Origin: Lysobacter sp.
Lineage (GTDB): Bacteria > Pseudomonadota > Gammaproteobacteria > Xanthomonadales > Xanthomonadaceae
Reading direction: 5' to 3'
Assembly (NCBI GenBank): GCA_030151365.1
Contig: JASLDW010000089.1
Coordinates: forward strand, 4,065 to 68,064
DNA: 64,000 nucleotides
Shown: positions 26,001 through 34,405 of the stretch, piece by piece
Layout: each line of letters opens with the position of its first letter
Numbering within the stretch: the stretch's first letter is position 1
Translations under genes and position numbers: made by a program
The notes under the pieces: generated by a model
Told to the model about the DNA's origin: nothing
Databases searched by the model: none
Seen by the model: only the letters and a program-made list of their open reading frames with translations

Positions 26001-26108
26001 CTCGACCGTCGTCGCGATCTTCTCGTCCTGCGCCAGCACGTCCGCGGGTGACGCGGCCGCAACGGCCAGCATCGCGAATGCGGCCAGCCGCTGCAAACGA
26101 TCACTCAT
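23097..26108 (-). CDS. Large secreted glycoside hydrolase-like protein (DUF6067-type)
   Basis: A 1003-residue protein with a signal peptide (MSDRLQRLAAFAMLAVAAASPADVLAQ). The first ~550 residues are beta-rich sandwich domains; from about 630 there is a TIM-barrel-like region with the stretches VVNIHHATPINPWINYPFLEP, ARGVKVKIYNTIRELSDR, VGIDGLYLDDVAFDR and IDLHSANQYNERDGWNSSALLYMEQMPY. The LYLDD and later acidic residues are candidate catalytic groups. This layout matches uncharacterised glycoside hydrolase-domain proteins (DUF6067), mostly known from polysaccharide-degrading bacteria. There is no adjacent SusCD-like receptor or other glycosidase, so it stands alone. The exact glycosidase family and substrate are not readable. 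Confidence 0.72.
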   Translation of the reverse strand: MSDRLQRLAAFAMLAVAAASPADVLAQDEKIATTVEKWDRYALGNHRYAVDVATAAPAVQVTIPWRLRDRAIGEHRIIVTDSAGHPIANVLRRHVDQLSATLAFEPTQGAGRYFVYFQPFQQTGSRNYPKLNYQAWQDTAASAWTARIGAASPTKLDALPRAKVAGYEAVDPFDAYTEMERVASPAETARILQGAQQLPFLLFGEDRAHPVRMFDQLPQRWAMRGAGKPLRLSASRGEFLSFQLGLWTPKRALNDVRIALDSLQGTNGARIDASTLHRFVLGGIDYTGQRFAQRHGVAQGRVDPLWLGLDIPADAKPGHYKGVATVTTDAGSQRLPIEVEVSATKAVAHGDDQPQNLTRLRWLDSTLYQDDSIVAPYTPVQVQGDVLAILGRHVRIGNDGLPTAIDSEFTPRMTSIGKTPRALLAAPMRLVVDDGKANVATAASAPRVETLGPARVRWNARSTVGSLQQEVQGELEADGSLHYRIALKATQATSLRDIRLEIPFAADAARYMIGLGRPGDETADRFDWKWDVQKNQDGAWVGDINAGMEFRLRDERYERPLNTNFYHDKPLKMPLSWDNGGKGGIRMARDGDRYDVVAFSGPRTMQAGDTLRYDIELRITPFKTIDPPRHFSQRYFHKYAPLDDITGVGATVVNIHHATPINPWINYPFLEPGKMKAYIDAAHARGVKVKIYNTIRELSDRAPEVPALESLGHEIISPGKGGGWSWLQEHLDGDYIAAWHVPEIRDAAIINSGASRWNNYYIEGMDWLARNVGIDGLYLDDVAFDRVTMKRVRKALAAHRPDPLIDLHSANQYNERDGWNSSALLYMEQMPYLDRLWFGEYFDYQKTSPAYWLTEISGIPYGLMGEMLQDGGNPWRGMVFGMTNRMPWTGGDPRNLWKAWDAFGIEQSEMIGWWAPDVPVKTGRKDVLATVYQRQGKAMIAIASWSPRATSLPLQIDWKGLGIDPAKATITASAIEGFQPARTFRRDEAIPLEPGKGWLLVVQ

Positions 26109-26117
26109 GACCTCTCC

Positions 26118-26627
26118 TCAATCCATGTCGCAGGAACGGGCGCGATGCGCCTGGAAGGCCTGAATCTGCTCAGGGCTGGCCTTGACCGGTTCGCTGCCGG
26201 AATCGAACACCACCCGCCATTCGCCGTCGGCGTTCTTGCGCCAGACGGAATTGAAGCGGCTCAGCATCGTCGTCGTGCCGCCCTTGCCGTCGGACACTTC
26301 GAACAGCGCCGGCCCGCTCGACCAGGCGATATCGCCGGAATTGGCGGCAACCACGTGGTCGGGATACCAGTCGAGTCGCCCTGCCTTGCCGGAAACGAGT
26401 CCCGCCCAACGCTCGACGATGCTGGCGCGTCCGTGCAGCGGCGACTTGCCGGTCACGCTGAATACCGCGTCGGGATCGACATGCCCGGCGAAGGCCGTCG
26501 CATCATGGCGACGCACGCTGTCGGCGAACGACAGCTCGCGCTCCCAGGCCGGACAGGCGATCGCACTGACCGCGGGAACCGCCGGCGGCGTCGCCTGCAG
26601 CGCCACCATCAACAAAACGGACACCAT
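26118..26627 (-). CDS. NTF2-like (DUF4440-type) exported protein
   Basis: A 169-residue protein with a short signal peptide (MVSVLLMVALQATPPAVPAVSA) and an NTF2-like cone fold: CPAWERELSFADSVRRHDATAFAGHVDPDAVFS, then HGRASIVERWAGLVSG and a C-terminal RFNSVWRKNADGEWRVVFDSGSE. The last pattern, a Trp-rich strand ending in a GEWRVV turn, is characteristic of DUF4440/SnoaL-like proteins. Function unknown. The ATG at 26627 is set by AGGAG ten bases upstream. It lies nine bases before the glycosidase-like gene on the same strand, so both may be co-transcribed. Divergent from the phosphodiesterase gene with overlapping promoter space. Confidence 0.78.
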   Translation of the reverse strand: MVSVLLMVALQATPPAVPAVSAIACPAWERELSFADSVRRHDATAFAGHVDPDAVFSVTGKSPLHGRASIVERWAGLVSGKAGRLDWYPDHVVAANSGDIAWSSGPALFEVSDGKGGTTTMLSRFNSVWRKNADGEWRVVFDSGSEPVKASPEQIQAFQAHRARSCDMD

Positions 26628-26679
26628 CAGCTCACTCCTGGATGCGAGAATGCCGATGTTAGGGCAATCCGGTTTCCCC

Positions 26680-27933
26680 ATGCATCCGCAAGTCCAACCG
26701 TCGAACTTCTTGCGTTTTTTGTTGCTTGCCTGCCTGTTGCCGGCGGGTTGCGCCAATGTCCCGCACACGCCGCCGCGGCCACCCTTGCTGCTGATTTCGG
26801 TCGATGGACTGCGCACGCGCGACGTCACCCCGGAACTGATGCCGAACGTATCGCGACTCGCAGCCGATGGCGTCCGCGCGATCGACGGCATGCGCCCGTC
26901 GTACCCGTCGCTGACCTTTCCCAACCACTACACCCTCGTCACCGGCCTGCGCCCCGACCACCACGGCATCATCCAGAACACCATGGCGGATGCGACGCTG
27001 GGTGATTTCAAGGTGTCGGATGGAGCTGCAGTCGGCAACGGACGCTGGTGGGGCGGCGAACCGGTGTGGGTGAGCGTGGAGAACGCGGGACTCCATTCGG
27101 CGACGATGTTCTGGCCCGGCAGCCAGGCCGCGATCGCCGGCGTGCGTCCGTCGCAGTGGCGTCCGTACGACAAGTCATTCAGCGCCAACGCGCGCGCGGA
27201 CATCGTCAATGCCTGGCTGGATGAACCGGCGGCGATGCGCCCGGCCTTCGTCACCGTGTATTTCGACGAGGTGGACGAGGCCGAGCACGACAGCGGCCCC
27301 GGCTCGCCCGAAGCGATCAACGCGCTGCATGAAACCGATGCCGCGATCGGCCGCATCATCGATGCATTGCGCGCACGCGGACAACTCGATCGCACCAATA
27401 TCGTCCTGGTGTCGGATCATGGCTTCGCCAAGGTCCCGAAGGGACAGGTGGTGATCGTGGAGGATGTGGTGACGAAGGCGGAAGCCAGGGCGGTTTCGCT
27501 CGGACAGGTGCCCGAGTTCGCGCCGAACCCCGGTTTCGAAGCGGTCTCCGAACGCAAGCTGCTCGGCCGGCACGATCATTTCCAGTGCTGGAAGAAGGCC
27601 GATCTGCCGGCACGCTGGCATTACGGTTCAAACCCGCGCATTCCGCCGATCGTCTGCCAGATGGACGAAGGCTGGGACATGATCGCGCGCTCGGGCGCCG
27701 ACAAACGTGCCAGCGAAGGCGACCGCGGCTCGCACGGCTACGATCCGGCGCTGCCATCGATGCGCGCAACGTTCGTCGCGCGTGGCCCTGCGTTCGCACA
27801 TGGGGCAACGCTGCCGGTATTCGACAACGTCGATGTCTATCCGTTGCTGATGCGCCTGCTCGGACTCAAACCGCGCCCCAATGACGGCGATCCGCGCACG
27901 TTCGACTCCGTGCTGCAACCGCAGGCGCAATGA
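26680..27933 (+). CDS. NPP-type phosphodiesterase lipoprotein (alkaline phosphatase superfamily)
   Basis: A 417-residue protein with a lipoprotein signal ending in LLPAGC (Cys24 from the ATG at 26680; ATGs at 26650 and 26656 are alternatives). The catalytic set of nucleotide pyrophosphatase/phosphodiesterases is complete: ISVDGLR (metal Asp), PSLTFPNHYTLVTG (Thr nucleophile), YFDEVDEAEHDSGPGS (Asp and His), LVSDHGF (Asp-His) and GSHGYDP (His). It would hydrolyse phosphodiester or pyrophosphate bonds of nucleotides or lipids in the periplasm, anchored to a membrane. The stop is followed by the ogt start one base later. Confidence 0.87.
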   Translation: MHPQVQPSNFLRFLLLACLLPAGCANVPHTPPRPPLLLISVDGLRTRDVTPELMPNVSRLAADGVRAIDGMRPSYPSLTFPNHYTLVTGLRPDHHGIIQNTMADATLGDFKVSDGAAVGNGRWWGGEPVWVSVENAGLHSATMFWPGSQAAIAGVRPSQWRPYDKSFSANARADIVNAWLDEPAAMRPAFVTVYFDEVDEAEHDSGPGSPEAINALHETDAAIGRIIDALRARGQLDRTNIVLVSDHGFAKVPKGQVVIVEDVVTKAEARAVSLGQVPEFAPNPGFEAVSERKLLGRHDHFQCWKKADLPARWHYGSNPRIPPIVCQMDEGWDMIARSGADKRASEGDRGSHGYDPALPSMRATFVARGPAFAHGATLPVFDNVDVYPLLMRLLGLKPRPNDGDPRTFDSVLQPQAQ

Positions 27934-27934
27934 A

Positions 27935-28435
27935 ATGAAGACGACGGTCCACTGGATGCATGTCGACAGCCCGATCGGCCAGTTGCTGGTCGCCGCCGGC
28001 GACGACGGCCTGCGCGCGATCGAATTCCCGCGCAACCGCCATCCGGTGAAACGCGACGATGGCTGGGTCGAAGCCTCGCATCCGCTGATCGATGAAGCAC
28101 GGCGCCAGCTCGACGACTATTTCGCCGGAAAGCGCACGACGTTCGATGTTCCGCTGGCCCCGCGCGGCACGCCCTTCCAGTTGGCAGTGTGGCAGGCGTT
28201 GCGCGAGATTCCCTTCGGCGATACCTGGACCTATGGCGATCTCGCCCGTCGCATCGACCAACCCACGGCGGTGCGTGCGGTTGGCGCGGCGAACGGCCGC
28301 AACCCGATTCCGATCGTCATTCCCTGCCATCGCGTGATCGGCAGCGACGGCACGCTCACCGGCTTCGGCGGCGGACTGCCGACCAAGGAATTCCTGCTGC
28401 GCCTGGAAGGCGCCCTGCCCGCCTCGCTGCTTTAG
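27935..28435 (+). CDS. ogt: Methylated-DNA--protein-cysteine S-methyltransferase
   Basis: A 166-residue suicide DNA-repair protein that removes methyl groups from O6-methylguanine by transferring them to its own cysteine. The active-site motif IPCHRVIG is intact, preceded by the DNA-binding segment AVRAVGAANGRNPIPIV and followed by GFGGGLPTKEFLLRLEG. Length and absence of an N-terminal Ada domain identify it as the Ogt/MGMT form. The ATG lies one base past the phosphodiesterase stop, so both are probably on one transcript. Its stop overlaps the convergent argH stop by four bases. Confidence 0.93.
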   Translation: MKTTVHWMHVDSPIGQLLVAAGDDGLRAIEFPRNRHPVKRDDGWVEASHPLIDEARRQLDDYFAGKRTTFDVPLAPRGTPFQLAVWQALREIPFGDTWTYGDLARRIDQPTAVRAVGAANGRNPIPIVIPCHRVIGSDGTLTGFGGGLPTKEFLLRLEGALPASLL

Positions 28436-29718
28436 CGCAGCGCGTCCAGTCGCGCCTGCAAGGTGTCGAGGCGCAGATCGCCGTGCCCGCCCGGTGAAAC
28501 GCGCGCATCGAGGCTGGCTTGCGGATCGCGCTCAGCCCAACGCTCGGGATTCGCGGCTTCGCGATAGGCATCGCGGAACGGCAGGCCATCGCGCGCCAGT
28601 TCGATCGCGAGATCGGTGGCGTACATCGACGGCTCCAGCGCCTGCGCCATGTTCGCCTCGTTCCAGCGCAGTTCGCGCAGCAGGCCGGGCAACAGCGTCA
28701 ACGCCTTCAGCCCGCGCCCGAAGCCGTGGAAGATCGCGCCCTTGCTGAACTGCAGGTCGCGGTGATAGCCGGACGGCAGCGACAGCAGGTGTTCGATCTC
28801 CGACTTGGCCGCGGCGACGCTGGCATAACTCGCGCGCATCAGTTCGATCACGTCGGGATTGCGCTTGTTCGGCATCAGCGAGCTGCCGGTGGTGTACTGC
28901 GGCGGCAACTGGACGAAGGCGAATTCCCCCGTGGTGAACAGGCTGAGATCCCATGCGAGGCGACGCAGGTCGAGCATCGCGCTGCCCAGCGCTTCCAGCG
29001 CCGCGAGTTCGAACTTGCCGCGCGACAGCTGCGCGCCGATCGGCGACACCTGCAGGCGACCGAAATGCAGGGCTTCGGTGACGTGGTCGCGGTCGAGCGC
29101 GAGATTCACGCCATAGCCGGCCGCACTCCCCAACGGATTGGTATCGACCAGTCGATAGGTATCCGCGGCGCGCTGGGCATCATCGATGAAACCTTCCGCC
29201 CAGGCGCTCCACCACATCGCGGTCGACGACACCATGGCGCGCTGCAGGTGGGTATAGCCGGCCAACGGAATCTTTTCGCCACGCGCGCGCTCCAGCGCGA
29301 TGGTCGCGACCTCGATGCACAAGGCATGGACCTGGCGCAGGCGATCGCGCAACCACAGCCGCGTCGCCACCAGCACCTGGTCGTTGCGGCTGCGCCCGGT
29401 GTGGATCTTCTTGCCGGTCTCGCCGAGGCGTTCGATCAGGCGCGCCTCGATCGCCGAATGCATGTCCTCGTAGCGCTCGTCGAGCACGAAATCGCCAGCT
29501 GCGAAATCGTTGGCGAGCTGCTGCAGCTCGGCATCGATCGCATTGGTTTCTTCCGCCGTCAGCACGCCGATCCGCTGCAGCCCCTGGGCATGGGCGCGAC
29601 TGGCCTCGATGTCGTACAGCATGAATTCGCGATCGAGGATCACATCGTCGCCGGCCAGGAAACCCTGGATGTCGGCGTCGACCTTGACGCCCGATTTCTG
29701 CCAGAGGAGATCGCTCAT
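28432..29718 (-). CDS. argH: Argininosuccinate lyase
   Basis: A 428-residue enzyme of the fumarase/aspartase superfamily catalysing the last step of arginine synthesis, argininosuccinate to arginine and fumarate. The superfamily signature GSSLMPNKRNPD is intact, as are EDMHSAIEARLIE and HTGRSRNDQV near the active site and TYRLVDTNPLGSAAGYG. It is the last gene of the argF'GE-argAB-argCH operon; its ATG overlaps the argC stop by four bases. Slightly shorter than E. coli ArgH (457) as in related Xanthomonas proteins. It converges on ogt. Confidence 0.95.
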   Translation of the reverse strand: MSDLLWQKSGVKVDADIQGFLAGDDVILDREFMLYDIEASRAHAQGLQRIGVLTAEETNAIDAELQQLANDFAAGDFVLDERYEDMHSAIEARLIERLGETGKKIHTGRSRNDQVLVATRLWLRDRLRQVHALCIEVATIALERARGEKIPLAGYTHLQRAMVSSTAMWWSAWAEGFIDDAQRAADTYRLVDTNPLGSAAGYGVNLALDRDHVTEALHFGRLQVSPIGAQLSRGKFELAALEALGSAMLDLRRLAWDLSLFTTGEFAFVQLPPQYTTGSSLMPNKRNPDVIELMRASYASVAAAKSEIEHLLSLPSGYHRDLQFSKGAIFHGFGRGLKALTLLPGLLRELRWNEANMAQALEPSMYATDLAIELARDGLPFRDAYREAANPERWAERDPQASLDARVSPGGHGDLRLDTLQARLDALR

Positions 29719-30683
29719 GCCCGGGCCTCGTGGGGAATGCCTTCAAGCTCGTCAAAGCCGAAGGCGAGATTGAGATTCTGCAGGGCCTGTGTCGCCGCGC
29801 CCTTGAGCAGGTTGTCGAGCGTGGACACCACCACCCAGCGCCGGCCATCATCGCCTGACGTGAACCCGCCGACATGGACGCCGTGCGCGTGCGCGATCCG
29901 GCTCACCCACGGCGCTTCGTCGAAGACATCGACCAGCACTTCGCGGCCATAGCGATCGCGATAGAGCGCCAGCATCTCGTCGCGGGTGAAGGCGCGATCC
30001 AGATGCAGGTTGGCCGTGATGGTCAGTCCGCGGAAATGCGGCGCGACATGCGGCATGAACTCGACCGCCGCACAGTGGCGCGTCACCTCGCGTTCGTGCA
30101 GGTGACCGGTCAACGCATACGGCATCAGGTTGTCGTGCAGCTTGACAGGGTCGTTCTTGTCGCTGGGCGTGGTGCCGGCGCCGGAATAGCCGGACACGCC
30201 GAAGCACTGCACCGGCCCGACCAGATGATCGCGCAGGGGTGCGATGGCCAGTTGCATCGCCGTGGCGTAGCAACCGGGATTGCTGATGCGGCGCTGGCCC
30301 GCATAGCTGTCGCGCGTCAGTTCCGGCAGACCGTAGTACCAGCCATCGTCGAAACGATAGTCGGCCGAGAGATCGATGATGACCGGATCGTCGCCGCGCT
30401 TGGCGATCTCGGCGACGCATTGCGCGGCCTTGCCGTTGGGTAGCGCCAGCACGTAGGCATCGACGTCCTCTCCCGGCAAGGCTTCGTGCGAGAGATTGCG
30501 ATAGTGCAGGTCGCCATCGAACCCGACGACATGATCGGCCACGCGCTGGCCGTCGCGTTCACGCGAGGACACGAACCCGAGCTCGAAATGCGGGTGCTTG
30601 GCGACCAGGCGAATCAATTCCTCGCCGACGTGCCCACGCGCACCGACCAGGCCGATTTTCCTTCTTTTCCCGGAATCTCTCAT
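29715..30683 (-). CDS. argC: N-acetyl-gamma-glutamyl-phosphate reductase
   Basis: A 322-residue NADPH-dependent reductase of arginine synthesis. Nucleotide binding is at KIGLVGARGHVGEELIRL (residues ~9-26); the catalytic Cys is in ISNPGCYATAMQLA; SGYSGAGTTP and the C-terminal VDVFDEAPWVSRIAHAHGVHVGGF are also typical of the family. It overlaps argB/A upstream and argH downstream by four bases each, so all three are translationally coupled. The start is the ATG at 30683; the frame continues upstream inside the preceding gene and is not real there. Confidence 0.94.
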   Translation of the reverse strand: MRDSGKRRKIGLVGARGHVGEELIRLVAKHPHFELGFVSSRERDGQRVADHVVGFDGDLHYRNLSHEALPGEDVDAYVLALPNGKAAQCVAEIAKRGDDPVIIDLSADYRFDDGWYYGLPELTRDSYAGQRRISNPGCYATAMQLAIAPLRDHLVGPVQCFGVSGYSGAGTTPSDKNDPVKLHDNLMPYALTGHLHEREVTRHCAAVEFMPHVAPHFRGLTITANLHLDRAFTRDEMLALYRDRYGREVLVDVFDEAPWVSRIAHAHGVHVGGFTSGDDGRRWVVVSTLDNLLKGAATQALQNLNLAFGFDELEGIPHEARA

Positions 30684-31993
30684 GCCGGTTCTTCCAGCGT
30701 CGCCGGACGCGCCATCGCCTGCTCCACGCACTCGCGGATGGTGGTGAAATCGTCGACGCCGTACCAGTAGCACTTCCAGATGCCGTTCTTCAGGCTGCCG
30801 TCGGCTTCGGAATCGTAGAAGGCGTTGATCGGATTGTGGCGACGCGAGCGCCAGTACAGCGATGGCGTTTCCGCGCGCATCTGCTGCCACACCGCGCGAC
30901 CGAGGCCCTCGCCCTGCGCGTCATCGAGCACAGCGAACTTGTCGAGGTAGGGGCGACCGCCATCGTCGGTGAGGATCACCGCAGCGCGATAGTTTTCGCT
31001 GACGTAGGCGCGCAGCAGCTTGGTGCGCTCGAAATAATCCGGCAGCAACTTGCGCCCGAACGCCGAATCGATCAGCTCTCGCAGGCGCGGCAGGTCGAGT
31101 TCGTCCCAACGCTTCGCCTGCAGCACGCGTTCGCCACGACGGACCAGTGTGCCCGAGCCCTTGTGGGTGAACAGCTCCTTCGCCAGTTCGGAAGGCCGCG
31201 TGATCGATACCGACGACGACAACGGCAACGCGTCGAGCAGGTCCTTGATCTGTTCGATCTTGACCCGCATGCCGCCGTGGATCCACGGCTGCGCCAGCAG
31301 ATGCTCGTACTCGGTCGACAGGTTGATCGAATCGATGACGCGATCGTTGCCGTCGAGCAGGCCGCCGGTTCCCGTCAGGAACACGATCTTGTACGGCTGC
31401 AGCGTCTTGATCAGTTCATTCGCGGCCCAGTCGGCGTTGACGTTGACGATCTGGCCGTCGGCGGTTTCGCCCAGCGAGGCGATCACCGGGATCGATCCGA
31501 CCTTGATCGCGGCGAGGATGCCGTCGGTATCGACGCGCACGACCTTGCCGACCAGTCCGTAACGCGCCTGGTCGAGGAATTCCGTCTCGAAGATGCCCGA
31601 CTGGATCGAGGTCGCACGCACGCCTTCGGCCTGCAGTGCCTCGACCAGCTTGAGGTTCTCCTGGCGCATCACCCGGCGCACGACCGTCAGCACCGGCGCA
31701 TCGGTGTAGCGCAGGCCGTCGACGGTGACCTTCTCGATGCCGGCGGCCTGCATCTCGGCATCGAGCTGCGGACCGGCGCCGTGCACCACGATCGGCGTCA
31801 GGCCGACCTGCTGCAGGAATGCCAATGACGACGTGAGTGCCTCGAGGTCGTCACGCAATACCGCGCCGCCGACCTTGACCACGGCGAAGCGCGCCGCGTC
31901 GAGTTGCGAGAAGCGCTTGAGGTATTGCTGGATTTCCTTGGTGCTGCCCATGCTGGACAACAGGCGGACGATGGTGGTGCGCAGATCGGTCAT
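30680..31993 (-). CDS. argB: Bifunctional N-acetylglutamate synthase/kinase
   Basis: A 437-residue fusion: residues ~25-280 are the amino acid kinase domain (AVVKVGGAVLRDD, IVVHGAGPQLDAEMQ, FLTGTGGLLD), and residues ~290-430 are a GNAT acetyltransferase of the DUF619 type (KLLRAYVSENYRAAVILTDDGGRPYLDKFAVLDDAQGEGLGRAVW). This NAGS-K architecture is the form known in Xanthomonas and relatives, related to the mitochondrial enzymes of animals and fungi. It makes N-acetylglutamate and phosphorylates it, so a separate argA is not needed. The ATG at 31993 is preferred over an upstream TTG. It lies 86 bases after argE and overlaps argC by four bases. Confidence 0.93.
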   Translation of the reverse strand: MTDLRTTIVRLLSSMGSTKEIQQYLKRFSQLDAARFAVVKVGGAVLRDDLEALTSSLAFLQQVGLTPIVVHGAGPQLDAEMQAAGIEKVTVDGLRYTDAPVLTVVRRVMRQENLKLVEALQAEGVRATSIQSGIFETEFLDQARYGLVGKVVRVDTDGILAAIKVGSIPVIASLGETADGQIVNVNADWAANELIKTLQPYKIVFLTGTGGLLDGNDRVIDSINLSTEYEHLLAQPWIHGGMRVKIEQIKDLLDALPLSSSVSITRPSELAKELFTHKGSGTLVRRGERVLQAKRWDELDLPRLRELIDSAFGRKLLPDYFERTKLLRAYVSENYRAAVILTDDGGRPYLDKFAVLDDAQGEGLGRAVWQQMRAETPSLYWRSRRHNPINAFYDSEADGSLKNGIWKCYWYGVDDFTTIRECVEQAMARPATLEEPA

Positions 31994-32079
31994 CGTGAGC
32001 AGTCGCAGATCAGCATGTTTCCGGAAGAGTCCCCCGATCGCCCCGCAGGACGGTCGAAGGCAGGGCAAGCGCGTTCATT

Positions 32080-33171
32080 TCAGTTCTCCATCAATCGGTG
32101 GTAGTTGGAAACAACATCGGACAGCTGTTGCAGCGACACCCATTCGTCGGCGGCATGCGCCTGGGCGATGTCGCCTGGCCCATAAACAATCGCGTTCATG
32201 CCGGCCTGCGAGAACAGCGAGGCTTCGGTCCAGAAATCGACGGCGGGACCGACCGGCAGTCGCAGCGATTCGGCGAAGGCCTGGGCGTCATGGCGACGCG
32301 CCTCCACGGCGTCCGCCGCGCCAGCCGGCAGCGACGGACCGCGGAAGGTTTCCTCGTAATCAACGCCATCGGCGGCAAATCCGCGGAAGTGCGCGTGCAG
32401 CGCGTCCATGTCCTGCGACGGCAGCGGACGGAAACCGAAACGCAGCTCCGCCTCGGGCGCGATCACGTTGGCCTTGATGCCGCCTTCGACGCGACCGATG
32501 TTGAAGCGCAGACCGCGCAAGCCGCCGAACTCTTGGGCATCGTGCGATTGCACGAACTCCAGCGCCTGCGATCCCCAGCGGATCGCCTGGTGCAAGGCGC
32601 TCGCCTGCATGGCCTGTGTGCCGGAGGCATGCCCCGCCGTGCCGTGGAACTGTATCCGTACCGCACTGATGCCGCGGTGCGCCAGCACCGCCGCACCCTT
32701 GGTCGGCTCCGCGACGACGACATCGCGGAAGCCATGATCACGCTGCAGGAACGCGGCGATGCAGCGCGGGTCGTTGGCTTCCTCGTCGGTGGTGAAGAGG
32801 AAGGCGGCGTCGCCCGAGGTCACATTGGCCGCAGCCACCAGACCGGCCGCCGCGCCCTTGATGTCGCAGGCGCCGAGACCGATGGCGCGATCCTCCGTCA
32901 CCCGCAGCACGTGCGGATCGGCGCTCCAGTGCGGCGAATCCGGCACGGTGTCGAGGTGCACGTTGAACAGGAACTTCGGCTTGCCGCGTACTGCGAAGAA
33001 CGACACCGCACCGGCGCCATGATCGATCACCTCGACATCGAAATCCGGCAACTGCGCGCGCAGGTAACCGAAGATGCTGTCCTCGATGGCGATCGCCCGC
33101 GGCGGATTGCGGGTGTCGAACGACACCAGCGCGGCGAGATGCTTCAGGGTGGCGGCGAACAGGTCAGACAT
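32080..33171 (-). CDS. argE: N-acetylcitrulline (acetylornithine-type) deacetylase
   Basis: A 363-residue M20-family zinc hydrolase. Metal and catalytic residues are visible: LFNVHLDTVPDS (His, Asp), GLGACDIKGAAAG (Asp), FLFTTDEEAND (catalytic Glu-Glu), VVAEPTKG, and HASGTQAMQASALH in the dimerisation domain. Because this operon carries an acetylornithine carbamoyltransferase, the physiological substrate is expected to be N-acetylcitrulline, as shown for Xanthomonas homologues, giving citrulline for ArgG. It overlaps argG by eight bases. Substrate specificity is inferred from the pathway, not read from the residues. Confidence 0.9.
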   Translation of the reverse strand: MSDLFAATLKHLAALVSFDTRNPPRAIAIEDSIFGYLRAQLPDFDVEVIDHGAGAVSFFAVRGKPKFLFNVHLDTVPDSPHWSADPHVLRVTEDRAIGLGACDIKGAAAGLVAAANVTSGDAAFLFTTDEEANDPRCIAAFLQRDHGFRDVVVAEPTKGAAVLAHRGISAVRIQFHGTAGHASGTQAMQASALHQAIRWGSQALEFVQSHDAQEFGGLRGLRFNIGRVEGGIKANVIAPEAELRFGFRPLPSQDMDALHAHFRGFAADGVDYEETFRGPSLPAGAADAVEARRHDAQAFAESLRLPVGPAVDFWTEASLFSQAGMNAIVYGPGDIAQAHAADEWVSLQQLSDVVSNYHRLMEN

Positions 33172-34378
33172 TGCCGTCGTGGTTCACTTCCGCCCACAGC
33201 GTGCTGCTCATGCCGAACAGCTTGATGAAGCCTTCGGCTTCTTCAACGCCCCAGTCGGCCGACTGCGCATAGGTCGCGCCCTTGGCATGGAGGATGTGCG
33301 GCGAACGCACCTCCACCGCGTCGACGCGCGCACCGGAGGTTTCCAGCACCACCTCGCCGTTGACCTTGCGCTGGCTCGACTTGAGGAAGGCCTCGAGATC
33401 GGTCTTGAGCGGATCGGAATAGAAACCTTCGTAGACCAGCTCCACCCACTTGCGGGCGATCTCGGGCTTGAAGCGGTTCTGCTGCTTGCTCAGCACCGCT
33501 TCTTCCAGCGCGCGATGGGCGGTCAGCAACGAGATCAGGCCGGGCGCTTCATAGACGATGCGGCCCTTCAAGCCGATCGTGGTGTCGCCGGTGTACATGC
33601 CGCGGCCTACGCCATAGGGCGCGAACAGCGCGTTGAGCTTTGCCAGCAGCTGCGCGCCATGCATTGCGACACCGTCGATGGCAACAGCCTCGCCTTCGAT
33701 GAACTTCAGCGTCACCCGCAGCGACTGGGTCGGCCATTCGTTGCGCGGCTTGCACCAGCCACGCGCGCCCTCGCCCGGCGCCTTCCAGGCATCGATCTCG
33801 CCACCGGACAGGGTCACGCCCAGCAGGTTCTCGTTGATGGTGTATTGCTGCTGCTTGGCGCGCACGCCGAAGCCACGTTCCTCCAGATACTTCTGCTCGT
33901 AGGCGCGGGTCTGGGTATGTTCCTTCTGGATTTCGCGGATCGGCGCGACGATGCGGTAATCGCCGCTGGCCTTCACCGCCAGGTCGAAACGCACCTGGTC
34001 GTTGCCCATGCCGGTGCAACCATGCGCAATCGCGTTGGTGCCAAGCGCATGCGCGCGCGCCAGCGCAGCGTCGACGATCAGATAGCGGTCGGACACCAGC
34101 AACGGATACTGGCCCTGGTAGCCCTCGCCCGCCCACACGAACGGCTTGACGAAACCGTCCCAGATCGCGGGGCCGCCGTCGACGGTGACGTGCGAGGCCA
34201 CGCCGAGTTCCGCCGCGCGCGCCTCGATGAAGGCACGTTCCTCGGCATCGACGCCGCCGGTATCCGCGAACACGGTATGCACGTTCCAGCCGTGTTCCTT
34301 CAGGTAGGGCACGCAGAAGCTGGTGTCGAGTCCGCCGGAAAAGGCGAGGACGATGTCTTTGGAGTCGGAAACGCTCAT
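33164..34378 (-). CDS. argG: Argininosuccinate synthase
   Basis: A 404-residue ATP-dependent enzyme joining citrulline and aspartate. The ATP pyrophosphatase P-loop IVLAFSGGLDTSFC is at the N-terminus, followed by AHGCTGMGNDQVRFDLA, the citrulline/aspartate site region KEHTQTRAYEQKYLEERG, and YTGDTTIGLKGRIVYEAPG. Sequence style matches the shorter class of ArgG found in Xanthomonadaceae. Twenty-seven bases separate it from argF' upstream, and its end overlaps argE by eight bases, placing it in the middle of the operon. Confidence 0.95.
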   Translation of the reverse strand: MSVSDSKDIVLAFSGGLDTSFCVPYLKEHGWNVHTVFADTGGVDAEERAFIEARAAELGVASHVTVDGGPAIWDGFVKPFVWAGEGYQGQYPLLVSDRYLIVDAALARAHALGTNAIAHGCTGMGNDQVRFDLAVKASGDYRIVAPIREIQKEHTQTRAYEQKYLEERGFGVRAKQQQYTINENLLGVTLSGGEIDAWKAPGEGARGWCKPRNEWPTQSLRVTLKFIEGEAVAIDGVAMHGAQLLAKLNALFAPYGVGRGMYTGDTTIGLKGRIVYEAPGLISLLTAHRALEEAVLSKQQNRFKPEIARKWVELVYEGFYSDPLKTDLEAFLKSSQRKVNGEVVLETSGARVDAVEVRSPHILHAKGATYAQSADWGVEEAEGFIKLFGMSSTLWAEVNHDGNV

Positions 34379-34405
34379 CTGGAAATTCTCGGAATATGAA
34401 AAAGG

